Shown: one piece after another, positions 1 to 16,440 of the stretch
How the letters are laid out: each line of letters opens with the position of its first letter
How positions within the stretch are numbered: position 1 is the first letter of the stretch
Assembly: GCF_910596095.1 (NCBI RefSeq)
Contig: NC_056551.1
Location: 5,815,001 to 5,879,000, forward strand
DNA: 64,000 nucleotides
From: Thunnus maccoyii
Lineage: Eukaryota; Chordata; Actinopteri; Scombriformes; Scombridae
Direction: 5' to 3'
The notes under the pieces: generated by a model
Databases searched by the model: none
What the model saw: the letters and a program-made list of their open reading frames with translations, nothing else
Told to the model about the DNA's origin: nothing
Made by a program: the position numbers and the translations under genes

Positions 1-941
1 TCTCAAATGAACGTCAATGTCTTGAAACAGACAAAAAAGGCAGATTTGTCAACTAGTATCAAGTAAATGACACCTGATTATAGCAAAGCCTTGAGACAAG
101 CTGACTTGTGCTGGAAAGTGCTGGAAAAATCTCACTTCTCATGTGAAGTCCTGTATTAGTCCTTGCATTTATCATGTGCATTAGTGTGGAACTGCAAAGC
201 TTTAACCAGTGAAAACAAGTCACTCTCCTGTAAATTTGTAACGTTCGCTGTCATAATTCAGACTCTTAATTACACTGTGTTTGGTTTGCAAATTTGGACA
301 TTTCACTGTTTTAGATGGCTCCATACAAATGCACAAAAAACAGAGAGTGGGCCAATTACAAGTGTTTTTGTCCCTTTTTCGATTGGATTATGCTGGATTT
401 TCTAACATGACTCTGTGTCATATTTGTCTTGTAGCTCAATCTTTTGTCAGAGAAGATTATCCTCCAACTCTTTGTTTTTTTTTTTTCATGCTCTAATCTG
501 TCTGGGGGCCATGTACGACTCTGTTGTAAAATAGATGACTTATAGCTTTTCCTCTGTGGCATTCCTTTATATAGAAAACTAGAGAACACTGAAGAAGCAA
601 TACGCCACATCTGCGATTGTTGACTCCTGAAAGTGTTTTCACAGGAAATAGGATTTCTGTAATTACACCGAGGCGCTCCCTGAGCTTCATTGTGAAGAGA
701 CAATCTTTTCATCGCTCACTGGGAGCTACAAACCACTGGCATATGTACTCCAAAAAGTACGTGCAACACGGCCTGATGTATTCTTCCACTCACACAGATG
801 AAATTTTCCCTCGTGTGTCATTAATGGACTGAGAAGCATCCAGGCGAGAGTGTGACTGGGCAATGTGATGGGAGTTGGAGTATAGTCACAATGTTGAGAG
901 TACTGCTTTCAGTGGAGGAGAGGCTTGAAACTTTTACCTAA

Positions 942-1296
942 AGGGTCTGTTCACCCAAATAAAATATTTAAAAAAAACACACACATAGCTATGCAGATAA
1001 TTTTGGTTATATTTCAAATATTAATTTGTCCAAGTTTTGACATATCTGTGTCTAAGATTTCTGCGGGATTTCACTTGTGCTGCTCAAAGCACTGAAAAAT
1101 GACATAAAGAATATTCAAAAGTAATATATTGTCCCTGTTGCTCAACATAGTCCACAGAACATGCTGTGAACAGTTTTTACAGGGACGATTTCTTCAGCAG
1201 AAAGTGGTCTGTGAGAGAAAACTGTTAATAGCGATGGTGCAGATACCATTAGAGCTAAGTGAAAAAAAAGGGTGGTTATTTGGGTGAACTGACCTT
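942..1296. mobile_element. MITE, family A copy 1 (TTAA-type target site)
   Basis: The left end reads AGGGTCTGTTCACCCAAATA. The right end is its imperfect inverse (TTATTTGGGTGAACTGACCT), giving terminal inverted repeats of about 23 bp. The flanks are CTAA on the left and TTAA on the right, consistent with a TTAA duplication with one mutated base. The interior contains a tract 'tgcagataattttggttat' shared with the element at 62650-63376. There is no coding capacity. TTAA duplications point to piggyBac- or Kolobok-like transposases, which is an inference. Confidence 0.75.
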
Positions 1297-1416
1297 TTAA
1301 CTTAAAAAATATTCCAGTATAAGAAAGAAGGCTGCATTCATTTAAAAATAACTAATGTTCTTGAGTGTGAAGAATGGTCTCAGTGTTATGAAAATGAAAA
1401 TCCCCTAAACTGGAGA

Positions 1417-1764
1417 CATTTACACTAGTCATTAAAATCTGTATCTGGATATGTCATCTGGATAAGGAAAAACGCATGTAAACCGTTCAAAGGTGTAAAC
1501 GACTGCATTTAGATCAGAAGGCGATTGAATCCGCCAGACAACATTTGGAGGCAGTCAGTCTTGAATGACATTGCTTCTCTTGATTTGGGAGGTGCCACGA
1601 CTGTTAAGTCCGCCAGTCCCACCTGAATAATCTGCATATTGAGATCTGATCACAAAGTGGGCAAAACTAAATTAACAAAAATGTTTATTGATACCAGGAT
1701 CAGATGGCATTATCCAGATAATGTATCCAGATACAGATCACATGTTAATAGCAGGTGTAAATGA
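1417..1764. mobile_element. MITE, family C, with long terminal inverted repeats
   Basis: The left arm begins catttacactagtcatt and ends ctggatatgtcatctggataa. The right arm is its inverse, ending ggtgtaaatg. The arms are about 50-55 bp with scattered mismatches and small gaps, separated by about 240 bp of noncoding sequence. A short inserted element of roughly 350 bp, it resembles a common fish MITE whose ends read 'catttacacctg'. No clear target-site duplication could be fixed. Confidence 0.6.
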
Positions 1765-1839
1765 AACTTTCACGTGTTAAGATCAGTTGAAAGGTCACAT
1801 GCTTCTCTACTGGATAAGAAAATGGTCTAAAACACTTAA

Positions 1840-2450
1840 AGGACAGGTTCACAGTTTTTCAAGTGTGTCTTAAAACAACAGTCAGTTGTCCATATGACCA
1901 GTGAAAGAGGGTTTCATCACTGTAATCATTCCTCCTGTTCATACTGGCTATTAAAAGATCCCCTTCAAATGTGCTTTCAATGCAAGTGATGGGAGCCAAA
2001 ATCCACAGTGCGTCCACACAGTCATTTTGTGCAAAAATGCAATTAAAAGTTAATCTGAAGCTTATATGAGGCTTCAGCAGTGTGAGTTAGTCATATCAAG
2101 TGGATATCTGCCACATTTACTGTCTTTTTAGCATCAAATTCCCTCTTTGTGTTTCCTTGGACAGTGTTTCCCTGTTGAGCTGCGGTGGAAGTACAGTAAC
2201 AAAAAGAGGATTTTGGCACTAAAAAGACTGCTTCAAATTAGCTTCAGATAAACGTTTAAAGACGTTTTTGCACAGAGGGAAGACTGTGGATTTTGTTCCC
2301 CATCACTAACATTGTAAGTGCATTATGAATGGATCTTAATGGTCAGTATGAACAGGAGGAATGATAACAGCAAGAAAAACATGTTTCAGTGTTCATTTGG
2401 GCTCTTGACTGTTGTTTTAGGACAGATTTGAAAAATTGTCAATCCATCCT
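1840..2450. mobile_element. Foldback MITE, family B copy 1 (TTAA-type target site)
   Basis: A 611-bp element whose two ends are inverse copies over roughly 130-150 bp: aggacaggttcacagttttt and the tract through cctcctgttcatactggct recur inverted near the right end (ggtcagtatgaacaggagg). The flanks are TTAA on the left and TTAT on the right. A second copy lies at 25096-25681 in tprn intron 1. No open reading frame is credible, so it is a non-autonomous DNA transposon. Confidence 0.8.
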
Positions 2451-5256
2451 TTATTGTCTAAAATGCTTAATTTTGTTTTGCTCTAATCTATCAGTAGCAT
2501 GTCCCGTATCTGTCCCACAGCGGCTGTGGTAACAATCACTCGGAGCAGTTAACTGTTCACAGTGAAAAGAGTTATTTCTGCCGATTTGCAACAACCCGCA
2601 TAACCGCATCAATCTCAGTCACAGTTGTCACAATTATCGTGCCAGTGTTTCTGTTACCATATTTCTGGCTCTGGCACAGAAAGATAATGTCTTAATCCTG
2701 CCTACAACGCTGTGATTGGCTTGATTGTTTTTCAATGATAACAACACCAGACTGATTTCAGTCGCTGAACAAATCATAGATGTGTGCTGCGATTCAGAAG
2801 TCTGGAATCAGGCAATCTACAAGACAGTACCACAAAATTAGGTAATAATTCAGGACTCCTATTAGTTAATATCAAACTACCAAAACACATTGGCATGAAG
2901 TGAACCAGGGACTTTTAGAGCCTGGATTCTGGCAGTTTGACTATTTGGTAATCAGCTTATCTAATGTTCAATCTGAATCCACAAAGCTGTGAGAAGGAGT
3001 TAAATCCACAATACTTTTCTTTGGAGGAATACTAGAAAGTCTCACATAATAGAAAACACTCAATTAAGGTATTAGTTCCTCAAAACCTGAGGAAGTCTAC
3101 TTGCTTGTTTCTCACATCTGCATTTGCCAGGTATTAAAATGAGGAATTTGGGGAATGAGAGGTGGTGTTCAGAGGGGTGTTTAACTCTGTAACTACATGC
3201 AATCACTCGGTCAGCTGTCAAAGCTCAAATGATGCAAAGCTTCACGTTAAAAGCTCCAGTTTTTCTTTCCCACCTCAGTTCAGCCTCTTGCCTTTTGAAC
3301 CCAGTCGGCAGCCGGGTGACTTTACAGAGCTGATAGCCTGGAGGTTATCTGCTGGGATAAAAGTGAGCTGAATGCCAAGCCAGGACAAGCCCTGACAAAA
3401 CCATTAGCTTCCGTGACCTCCAGCTCACTGCGCAGGTCCATAAAGGGGGGGGTTTGGTGGTTTGCACCTTTGACCTCTTTCCCTGCTGCTGTACCGCCCT
3501 TTAATTATTATTTAATTATGGTACGCTGTATTTAGTCCATTATTTGTTGAAACTGTTACTGTAACTGTAACAGGTTAAAATGTTTCAAACATACGTAACT
3601 CCGTTTGTTTCGCAGTGCCAGAAACCATAATACTCAAAGATTTACTGGTTGGAAACAGACTTTGCTTTGAGATGTTGAGCTGGTTCCAAAAATTATTCCC
3701 TGCAAACTTTCCCAGGAAAGGGAGATACATATTTTGCAACACACCCATGCACTATAGATGAATATCAGGGTCAGCCATGCATCGCTGAATGCTGACTCTG
3801 AAGCAATCAAGTTTAAGAAAAACATTAGATTCACATTACTGTGTGTGAGATAGGTAACAGAGAGCAAAGGTGGGAGGTGACTAAGCACATTTACTGAACC
3901 TGTAGTTAAATACAATTTTGTTATACTTTGTTTAGTCGCCTTTCCTCCACTGCATTTCAGAGGGAAATTTTGTACTTTTCCCCATACTTTCATTAGACAG
4001 CTGCAGTTGCTGGCCACTTTGCACATTCAGTCAGATTTTACGCTCAAAATGAGGTGTTGCTATGAATATTTTTTAAACTTTGGACAAAGCCAGGCTAGCT
4101 GTTTCCCCCTGACTCCAGTGTTAATGCTCAGCTAACCCTGTCCTGACAGCACCTCCATACTTAATGTGAAGTTGAGCTCAGTCTTCTCATCTCACTCTCA
4201 AGAAGAAAGCAAGGTTTGAACTATTGCTGGATTACTAACATTTATAAATGCATTATTACCAAATGAAAATGATAAGAGACTTTTCAAAACATGCCAACCC
4301 AAAAGTTGATCCTGTCAAAGATTATGACTGATCCATAAAGTAGTAATAAATTATTTATGAACAATAATAAAGTCATTAGTTACAACGTTTCAACCTTTAT
4401 GAATGGATCTCTACTAGAAATAGACACAGAATTAATTGTGCTCGGTTTAGTTTGTGAACTTGCGTCTTTCCTAATGCACCACACAGTCTCAGGCTACAGA
4501 CCGACACCAGCACACGTGCAGCTGCCAGCGTGCACAAGCCATAATCCAGTCACACATAACTTTTCACAACAGCAGCGATGATTAAGTCAGCCTCAAAATG
4601 TTTCCAGTTAATTAAACTGAAGGCGAGAACAGTGACGACTGATTTAACAGCCTCTGTACCGAGGGATTTACACTTCGTTGAAAAAAAAGAATGTTATTCT
4701 CATGTGTTAACAACCAAATGACTCTATTGAAACTTGAGGAAATACATATTAATTATGGTATTAAACATTTTGCCCCCCCCCCCCAACCTTTTTTATTACC
4801 CCTTCAGTAGCTTAAAGGTTTGAAAATCATCTTGTTCCACACTGCTGACAGCATGCATCATATATATTCTGTATCATCTTGTTCCAGTTCTCCAGTGAAG
4901 CAATATGATGTTTCCACTGAGTGAAATATTCAAACCCAAGACTCCATGTTTTTATGGCTGCATCATTCCATCAGATGGAAATATTCTAGATATCTTGTGC
5001 ATCATTTAATACACATTTCTCCCCCAAATCCTGCCTGACATATTTCTTTGGAAATTTTGAAATAAAGTTCTGTGAGTTTGAACAAAGTTTGCACCGATTT
5101 TTCATTACAAGTGAATGAGCAGCAGCAGCAACAAGAAAGCACAAAGTGAACAACACACACACAAGGCATGTTTTTGGCAGGGAGGTCAGTCATTTGATCA
5201 CAACCTCCGTGTCTTTCTCTTTAAAAACGCAGGTGGTGGTCCACCGCAGGCAATAA

Positions 5257-5258
<2 letters not shown>

Positions 5259-5288
<30 letters not shown>
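5259..5288. repeat. (CAG)10 trinucleotide repeat
   Basis: Ten uninterrupted CAG units, with shorter AGC-rich sequence about 140 bp upstream. It lies in the presumed first intron of the receptor gene, so the transcript would carry CUG. There is no sign that it is translated. Confidence 0.95.
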
Positions 5289-5289
<1 letters not shown>

Positions 5290-5912
5290 CTGCCCACAGC
5301 CTAAACATTCCTCTGTAATAACTCCGGAATAAACAGGCCTTTCCTTCCCTGCACCTATTCCAGTCCACCTCTGTGTGTATCTGCTGAGGGAAAAAAATGA
5401 GGTCACTGTGACCTCATTCTATAAAAGTGGAGTCTCCCATTCAAGGATTGTAGTAAAACACCTCAAATTAATTCTCCAAATAAATAAATGAAAAAAAAAC
5501 CCATGTATTTTTAAATATTCTCCCTCAGACCAAATGATGCACTCAGGCCATTTAAAAGGTCAAACAAGAAACAAAAAAGATTTCTGCCAGCAGACGACTG
5601 GTGTGAGACAATTTAACTAAATTGTTTCCAACGTACATAAACCGCTCACAGGAAATTTCCTTCTCCATCCACTGAAATCTTTACAGTCACCAGCCGGTGA
5701 TCTGTTTCATGTCAAGATAAAGTCAGCATTGCTTCAGAGACAAGTTACAAAAACAGCTCACACAAAGATTTCTCTTGTTCAAATTTGATCAGAAACACTA
5801 CAAGTTATTTTTGGAGGTGATATCTAAGCTGTAGGTTTTGTTCGATACGCGCATTTGATTGTTTCAGGATTTAAAACTTAAAATCACACTTTTTCCTTCA
5901 GCGTGAACTTAC

Positions 5913-6606
5913 TTCTCCCGCGTTCCCTCATGGCACCGATGACGTTCTTGTACTCCATGAGGTCGTCGTCGTACGGCTCGGCATCCACCGTGACGTTCAT
6001 CTCCTTCAGGTTCAGGAAGATCCCCTCCGTGAGGAAGTAGTGCGGCCGGTCGTCGTGCCGCAGGTCGTGGAAGGTCACCAGGGCCCGGGACGTCCAGTTG
6101 AAGTGCGTGTGCAGGACGTTGGCAAAGTCCCCCAGCTTGGTGGTGGACGGCCCGCTGCGCACGATGGTCCGGTACTCATCCCGCCTGTCGAAGCCGTACG
6201 CGTTTCCTCCGGCTGTGATCAGCGGGAGTTTCCAGTGGGACGCGAAACGCCCCACGGAGGCGAGTGGGTACACGCACCCGGGTCCGAAGAAAGCGTCCGG
6301 GCGGACGTAAAGTTTGGCGTCCACGGCCACCACCTGCGCACGGCTCTCGGCGCACGAGCCTGCGGCCGGGTCCTCAGTGCTGTAGTTCAGGATGTTGATG
6401 GAGCGGCCGATCAGTAGCCCGTGTTTGCTGTGCAGGTCCTCGTGCGCCATGAGGATGGCCGGGAAGACGCGCGGCAGAGCCCATGGATACTTGACGTGGT
6501 TGTCCGGGAGCATCACCGCCACGGTTATGTTGCCTCTGCAACCGGGGAGGAGGCAGCAGGACAGCGCCGCGAAGAGGCAGCATCCCAACGCGCTTCTGCA
6601 TCCCAT
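5913..6606 (-). CDS. npr2: Natriuretic peptide receptor guanylate cyclase (NPR-B-like), first coding exon only
   Basis: This exon encodes the start of a membrane guanylate cyclase that binds natriuretic peptides outside the cell and makes cGMP inside. The chosen ATG (6604-6606) opens MGCRSALGCC, a hydrophobic signal peptide of about 25 residues; an upstream in-frame extension has no signal-like start. The 231 codons plus one base cover the N-terminal half of the ligand-binding domain. Cys85 and Cys111 fit the family's conserved disulfide, and N-glycosylation sites occur at N26, N74, N170 and near the exon end (NVT). The exon ends at a GTAAGT donor in phase 1, and no following exon is visible down to position 1. 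Signatures such as GPGCVYP, RFASHWKLPL, HFNWT and DDRPHYF are closer to my recollection of NPR-B than NPR-A, and NPR-C is excluded. The tail (NVTVD...) is somewhat NPR-A-like, so the paralogue (npr2 versus npr1a/b) is not settled. Confidence 0.85.
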
Positions 6607-7969
6607 TTTGCGCCCTAGCCGCTTGGAAGTCCCAGAGAGTAAAGTACGGCCACCGAGTGCGCACCGTTTGGAGAGGAGACACGGCCGGCTGTGGCACCCT
6701 GACACCAAACCATAAGTATCCGTCTCCCTCACTCTTTCCTTCTCTCTCTCTCAAAAGTCAAACAAAGTCGGTAAAGCCATCATCCTGTCGTGCCAGCCAG
6801 GCTGTGCCATGCATCTCTGCTGCGTAATTCCACGTTAAATTAAGTTCTTGTACTTCCCAAGACCGACTTTTCCAGCGCAGCGCGGTCTTCACGCTGATAG
6901 CCTCTCCGACAGTGATAACATCCATCCAGATGACTGCAACTTAAATCAGAGCAGCCCTCTGCTCGGCCCCCACACGTCACACACTGCAAGAAGTGTGTGC
7001 TTCTTGCCCTGTCAGTAAATCACTATTGAGTCTCAAATTATTATTTTACTTTAGGTAAATAATGAAGTGTTTTCAGAGAATTGGGGTGATTTATGTGTAG
7101 GTCATAATTATTTTAATCTTCTTATTAAAGTAGAGATCTGTTTTATTCTGTCTTCTTACAAATCAAGGCAGATAGTGACTCACAGTTGTTTGAACAAAAC
7201 TCACAAATTAAACTACATTGAGAAGAAGAGGAACACGTTTGGGAATGGAAACACGTTGCATGTTTTTTATGAAAAATGAGGCTGTAAAGCAAAGTACGAC
7301 ATATGACAGACTGGATTATTTGTTAAAAGATTTAATATGCCTATTTTTTTGCAGTGTATGAATAGACCTCAAAACAGGCGTGAGTCGCCCCCTGCCTGTC
7401 ATTCAACACCCAGGAAAGTTTTACAGTCTAGTGAGTAATTACTGCTGAGCAAGTAGGAATTCTTTTAGGCGTCCAAGCACGTGTAGCTTTTAATGGATTT
7501 AATGGGGAGTTTTTTTTAGCAATTGTCACCAGGTATTAACAGGTTGGATTTTATAGGTTTATAACAGATTTGAAGTGTCAGTTAGTTAGTTGATAAGAGG
7601 ATACCTGTTGAACAGTCTTTATATTCATTACATTGACATGCATAGTGTCACCTCATACTCGCCTTGGATTATGGATAAAGGCAAAATTAACATCACATCT
7701 TGTGATTTGATTATTGATTTATACTTTAAATGGTCATAACTAAGATCAAGTCTGATTCACTTGGAAAATTTCACATTTAACATTAGTACCTGATTCAGAT
7801 TGAATCCAGCCAATCAGGCTTCAGCATCAGTTTGACAGGGATCTTATAGGCGGATTTTTGTATTTCTGATTCGATGTATTTTAGTATTTGAAATTTAACT
7901 TCTTCAAGACCAACCCCCCAAAAATATAGAAAAAAAATAGTTTCATGAAGTTGCAATTCTGCTCTTCTC

Positions 7970-8055
7970 GTCAGAGCTGGACACACAGATGGATGGTTGC
8001 ATGAATTAGTGTAACCTATTTTGACTTAGACCACATTGGTGCATTTAAAGTAATT
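7970..8055 (-). repeat. Dispersed repeat, inverse copy of 11034-11131
   Basis: Read on the minus strand this gives ctttaaatgcaccaatgtgg, then ctaagtcaaaatagg, then ccatccatctgtgtgtccag. The same order appears on the plus strand at 11034-11131 with mismatches and a small length difference. Family unknown. Confidence 0.6.
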
Positions 8056-10011
8056 ACGTTCATCTAGTTTGGCGCAAAATCTGTGAAAATGTGACACTCA
8101 GACTGTAAAACAGTGACACATAATTTACTAATAGACGTTTACAAATTGATACATTCCTTAGGCTCAGCCAAATTTGTCACCCAGTATTTCCAGACTGACC
8201 TGAACAAGAGTTATTATCAGTTTTATTATAATAGGCCTTCCTCACAGCAGGCATTGTGTCATTGAAAGCGCAGGTGTTACTAATAACATTAATGATGACT
8301 TCGTTCTATTCAAATGCACAACTACGCCAGTGATAAGGTGTCAGTGATCAAACATGCTTAACAAGACCCTGAAACTGAAGCAGCTAAATGGAATTCAGCC
8401 ATCATTCATTTTATGATTTACACCTGAGCTTTTCCTGCTGTGTCATGGCTTGTAATTGAGTGTTAGAATCATGTTTTTCTTGTTAACAATGTAACACTGA
8501 CAAAAAAGAATGCAGACTAGATGTTTATCGTGATGAACTGCACAACTCAAGCAAATTTCAAGAGTCTGCTGATAGATAAAACTCCATTTTTTCTGACTTT
8601 TGTCTTTTTGCATCAAAAAAAATAATAATATTGGATATTTTCACTTCTCTGGGATCTTATAAATTCCTTAAATGTAACAACCTGAGAAAGAAAAACCTCT
8701 TATGTCCACACTAACCAGTGATGAGGGCTCATAAGTAAACATTGCCTCACTTTAAGAGGTCACAGGCCAAAAAGATTTGGAACCACTGCTCTAAAGTAAA
8801 ATAAAATAAAAGTTATTTTTAAAAAATGGGAAAATGCACACCAGGCCAACATTTAAAAAAAAAATAAATTTAAAAGCGGAAAAGCTGCACACTTAACACA
8901 GATGAATTCCTTTTAACAGATGAAGATCAAACTGCCTTCTCCAGGATACTTGGCTAAAAGAAATTCCTTGGAGTTACAAGTGTGTGGCTTTTCCAACATT
9001 TTACTTGTGTGGTGTGATAGACATACAGAATGTTATTAGTGAAATGCACAGGCAACTGAAATGAGTCTTCACATCTCTCCCTAGTAACACACACAGTCTG
9101 TGAACATGCATTTTCTCAGAGAGGTCAGTTTGGGGGGTCAGTGCCTTGCTCAGCGCTGGAAATCTAACCATCATCTCTTCCTCCAGGTCACCTTATCATC
9201 TTTATAATTAGAATTGACTTTAACATATTAAACTTATTATTATTAACACTTAGTTGAAACATTACACTCATCCTTGTTGTAAAAAAAAAGGATGTTTCCT
9301 GCAGTATTCAGTGACATGTATCCAATTAAGATGTCTCTGTGTGCTCAGACGCTGCTGATTGCTGCTGAACATATTTTATTTTCTGCCCAGCTGCGATCGC
9401 CATCACCCACACAGGAAGGAGGGAAAAAAAAGAATGACAAAAATGAACGTCATGGCTATCTATCCAATAGCTATCAAGACATTTCACTCAAAGCCACAAA
9501 TGTCAACCTCACCTCTCCCTAAAGTCATGTAATATGGCTAAAAATAATAAGAAATAATAATCTCAACATGTAGCGGGAGGTCAGAGGTCACATCCTATAA
9601 CATTTGCATCCAGTATTATAACTTTACACTGACCAGATGTAACCATGCACCAAAAACACACAGAAATTGACAAAGAGATGTGTTGCACAGTTACATATTC
9701 TGTCTACCAGGAGATACTAGAATTAGTTTGCTATTCTCTTAATGTTTAAATGAGATCTTAAATGAGGTATTAATATACAAGATGGTGAGTAAATATCCGC
9801 CATTTGTGTATTGAAGTTATATTTCATGACTTTATTAAGAGTAAAATGTAAATACAAGAAATTGTAATGTAAAAGTTTCTGAAAATAGCACTGTCAATAT
9901 ATTTGAAGTTGTGCTCCTTACGTAACATTTAAATTCTAATCATTAAATATGTATGTCTACATTATTACATAATTACAGAAATCCTAATCAATTTGTAAGA
10001 GTGATTTTGTG

Positions 10012-10033
10012 TGTATGTGTGTGTGTGTGTGTG
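10012..10033. repeat. (TG)n microsatellite
   Basis: A short TG dinucleotide run with one interruption, upstream of the alad 3' end. Confidence 0.9.
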
Positions 10034-10364
10034 ATGTAAGCTGTACAGCGATTCGGTCAATAAAAGAGCAACATCTGACTTTATACAACTTGAGATGGCG
10101 CTAAACCAGCGTGCACACAAACAGGAAATTAAATTTCCTTTCTGCTCTGTACTGGTAAAGCAGCAAAGAGTTTTATGTTGGTGTTTAATAACAGGAGGAG
10201 TATCAGTCAAGATCCATTTAACTCCCCACCAAATGAAATTCAGACTGCCAAACTGCCGCTCTGTGCTGAAAACTTTACAGTGTTGGTAAAGTTGTGATAT
10301 ATGCGGCTCATTACTCAACCTTAAATAATATACAAACACACGCTTGTAGCTCTCAATGAAGGGT

Positions 10365-10370
10365 TTTATT
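10365..10370 (-). terminator. Candidate alad polyadenylation signal
   Basis: TTTATT on the plus strand reads AATAAA on the minus strand, about 460 bp past the alad stop. It is the first canonical hexamer I noticed downstream and would give a 3' UTR of roughly 0.5 kb. Confidence 0.55.
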
Positions 10371-10830
10371 TCCTCTGGTTAATAGAAGCTTGTTGGGGGA
10401 GAACAGTGCTTTAGCTGAGTCACAGATATATCAGACATTTGTGTAGCCATAATTCATACAAATATACATTCTATAATCACATTAGTGAAGAGATGACTGA
10501 CTTGATTTAATGCTATGACACCCACAAGAAAACAACATCATACTTAACTCTTACATCCTCAGTGGTCAGCTCCTTAGTAGCCCTTCAAAAGCTTTAAAAA
10601 AAAAATACCTGCTGCAGCGAATAAACCTGATGCACTGGTTAACATGTGCAGGTGTTATCACAGTACGGAACAAAAACAGGAAAATAGAGGCTTGTTTTTC
10701 GTAACCTTTATCTCCTCTAACACCCTTCGTTAGCATGACTGAGTCAACAGCAGGTTTGTAGTCTTAAAAGGCGTCTGTCTGTTGGTCCGCTTGTCTGACC
10801 GTCCGTCCTCTGGCCTCAGATCTTCCTTCT

Positions 10831-15179
<4,349 letters not shown>

Positions 15180-15656
15180 CTTTACCCTGAGATGGAGAGT
15201 GACAACACAGAGAAACAGGGGACAGAGAGCAGGTCAGGTTCTGGTTTTTCTTTAGTTTATGAGCAGAGCAAAAATACAGAGCTCGCACTATTGTGCTTCA
15301 TCTCAGCTCAGTCACCGTTAAAACTGACTAAGCATGCGTGATGTTGCTTCTCCAAACAGCAGCTAGGCTCTGCCTCGCTGATGAGTCAGCAGGCTGCAGG
15401 TTTTTTATTAAGTTAGAACCTTTAATCTTAATGGACAAAACTTCTTCTCCATACATGAGCTTGAGTGCCCTTTATGTAAAATTCCTCCACATTTTTTTCA
15501 CAGCAGGACAAGCATGACTTTCTTGAATAATGAATATATTCTTTATTAGTGACCACAGGACTAGGAGATCAGTACTATAATTCAGACATTAGATGTCAGT
15601 AAATATATAAAGATGATATCTCTTCATATTATCATTTATATATATAAAAATGTTAC

Positions 15657-15658
<2 letters not shown>

Positions 15659-15704
<46 letters not shown>
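15659..15704. repeat. (TA)23 microsatellite in alad intron 1
   Basis: A pure TA run of 46 bases in a wider AT-rich patch (15600-15740). Confidence 0.97.
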
Positions 15705-15706
<2 letters not shown>

Positions 15707-16351
15707 CAAGGCAAGCTCTAATTAAAAAAATTTTTGCACATATATATAAACAGTTTGATTTCTTTATAATTCATGTAGAACACAATTCATTGCTTTTAAC
15801 ATTAGTTTGATTATTTTATGTGTGACTTTTTCCATATCTACTATTACTAACAGTAGGATACTACACAACATCACATCACTTACAACAACCATGTTATGAT
15901 ATTAGGAGCTGTAATGCAAACATATTACCCTGCCTGAGGTAGTTATATCTAATTTCCAAAAATATTTGACCTCTGATGTGAAGCAAAGTGGCCAATAGAA
16001 AAAACTAAACTGCAGATTTAAGATAACATGCCATGTGTCTGTTCAATGAACTGTGAGCTCTAATTCTTCATAGCTGGAAACACGATGCTAATAGTCGCTG
16101 CAATTGCTTTTTAACAAGGACGTGCGTGTTTTTTGACGTTTTTCACCGCCAGTTTGCTCTTGTATGCTATTTTACCAGAGCAGGCTCTAAGTATATTTGT
16201 CACCTTGATCGAGAAAATGTCTTCGTACTAACTATGTAGTGTTGAAGAAACAGTCCCCAAACAATTTTAAAAAAACATGAATAAACACTGCATAGAGACT
16301 GAATAGAGACTGAATGATGAGTAAGTTAAATAAAGACTGTAAATTACTTAC

Positions 16352-16440
16352 CTGTGCAGATTAGAGCAGCACACTTCTCTACACTTCAGTCAAACGACAG
16401 TGTTTCCTCTTTGGTTTTGACAGGCGGTTCACGGTCGACG
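16352..16440 (-). other. alad: alad 5' untranslated first exon (predicted)
   Basis: On the minus strand, CTGCACAG followed by GTAAGT gives a strong donor at 16352/16351. It pairs in sense and distance (about 1.2 kb) with the acceptor before the coding start at 15186. The upstream limit near 16440 is a guess; there is no ATG requirement here. Human ALAD also starts with noncoding exons. Confidence 0.6.

Larger units (their letters stand above)
1..5912 (-). other. Intron 1 of the natriuretic peptide receptor gene (partial)
   Basis: This is noncoding and AT-rich, lying directly 3' of the exon 1 donor on the minus strand. I found no second receptor exon. It holds three TIR elements between 940 and 2450, a CAG repeat at 5259-5288, and short poly-C and poly-A runs. 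The unique-looking stretch around 3290-3500 (GC-richer, no repeat match within the window) is the part I cannot explain by repeats. Small open frames here have no recognisable protein features. Confidence 0.6.
6607..10364. other. Intergenic region between receptor 5' end and alad 3' end
   Basis: No gene was seen. The region just upstream of the receptor ATG (6607-7000) should contain its 5' UTR and promoter, but I see no clear TATA or GC box. The rest is AT-rich single-copy sequence with scattered poly-A tracts. It contains one dispersed-repeat copy (7970-8055) that is the inverse of another in alad, and a TG repeat near 10012-10033. Confidence 0.6.

Noticed and set aside
6607-6732. 42-residue N-terminal extension of the receptor
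   Set aside because: It lacks signal-peptide character; the internal MGCRS start gives a normal signal peptide followed by the mature domain.
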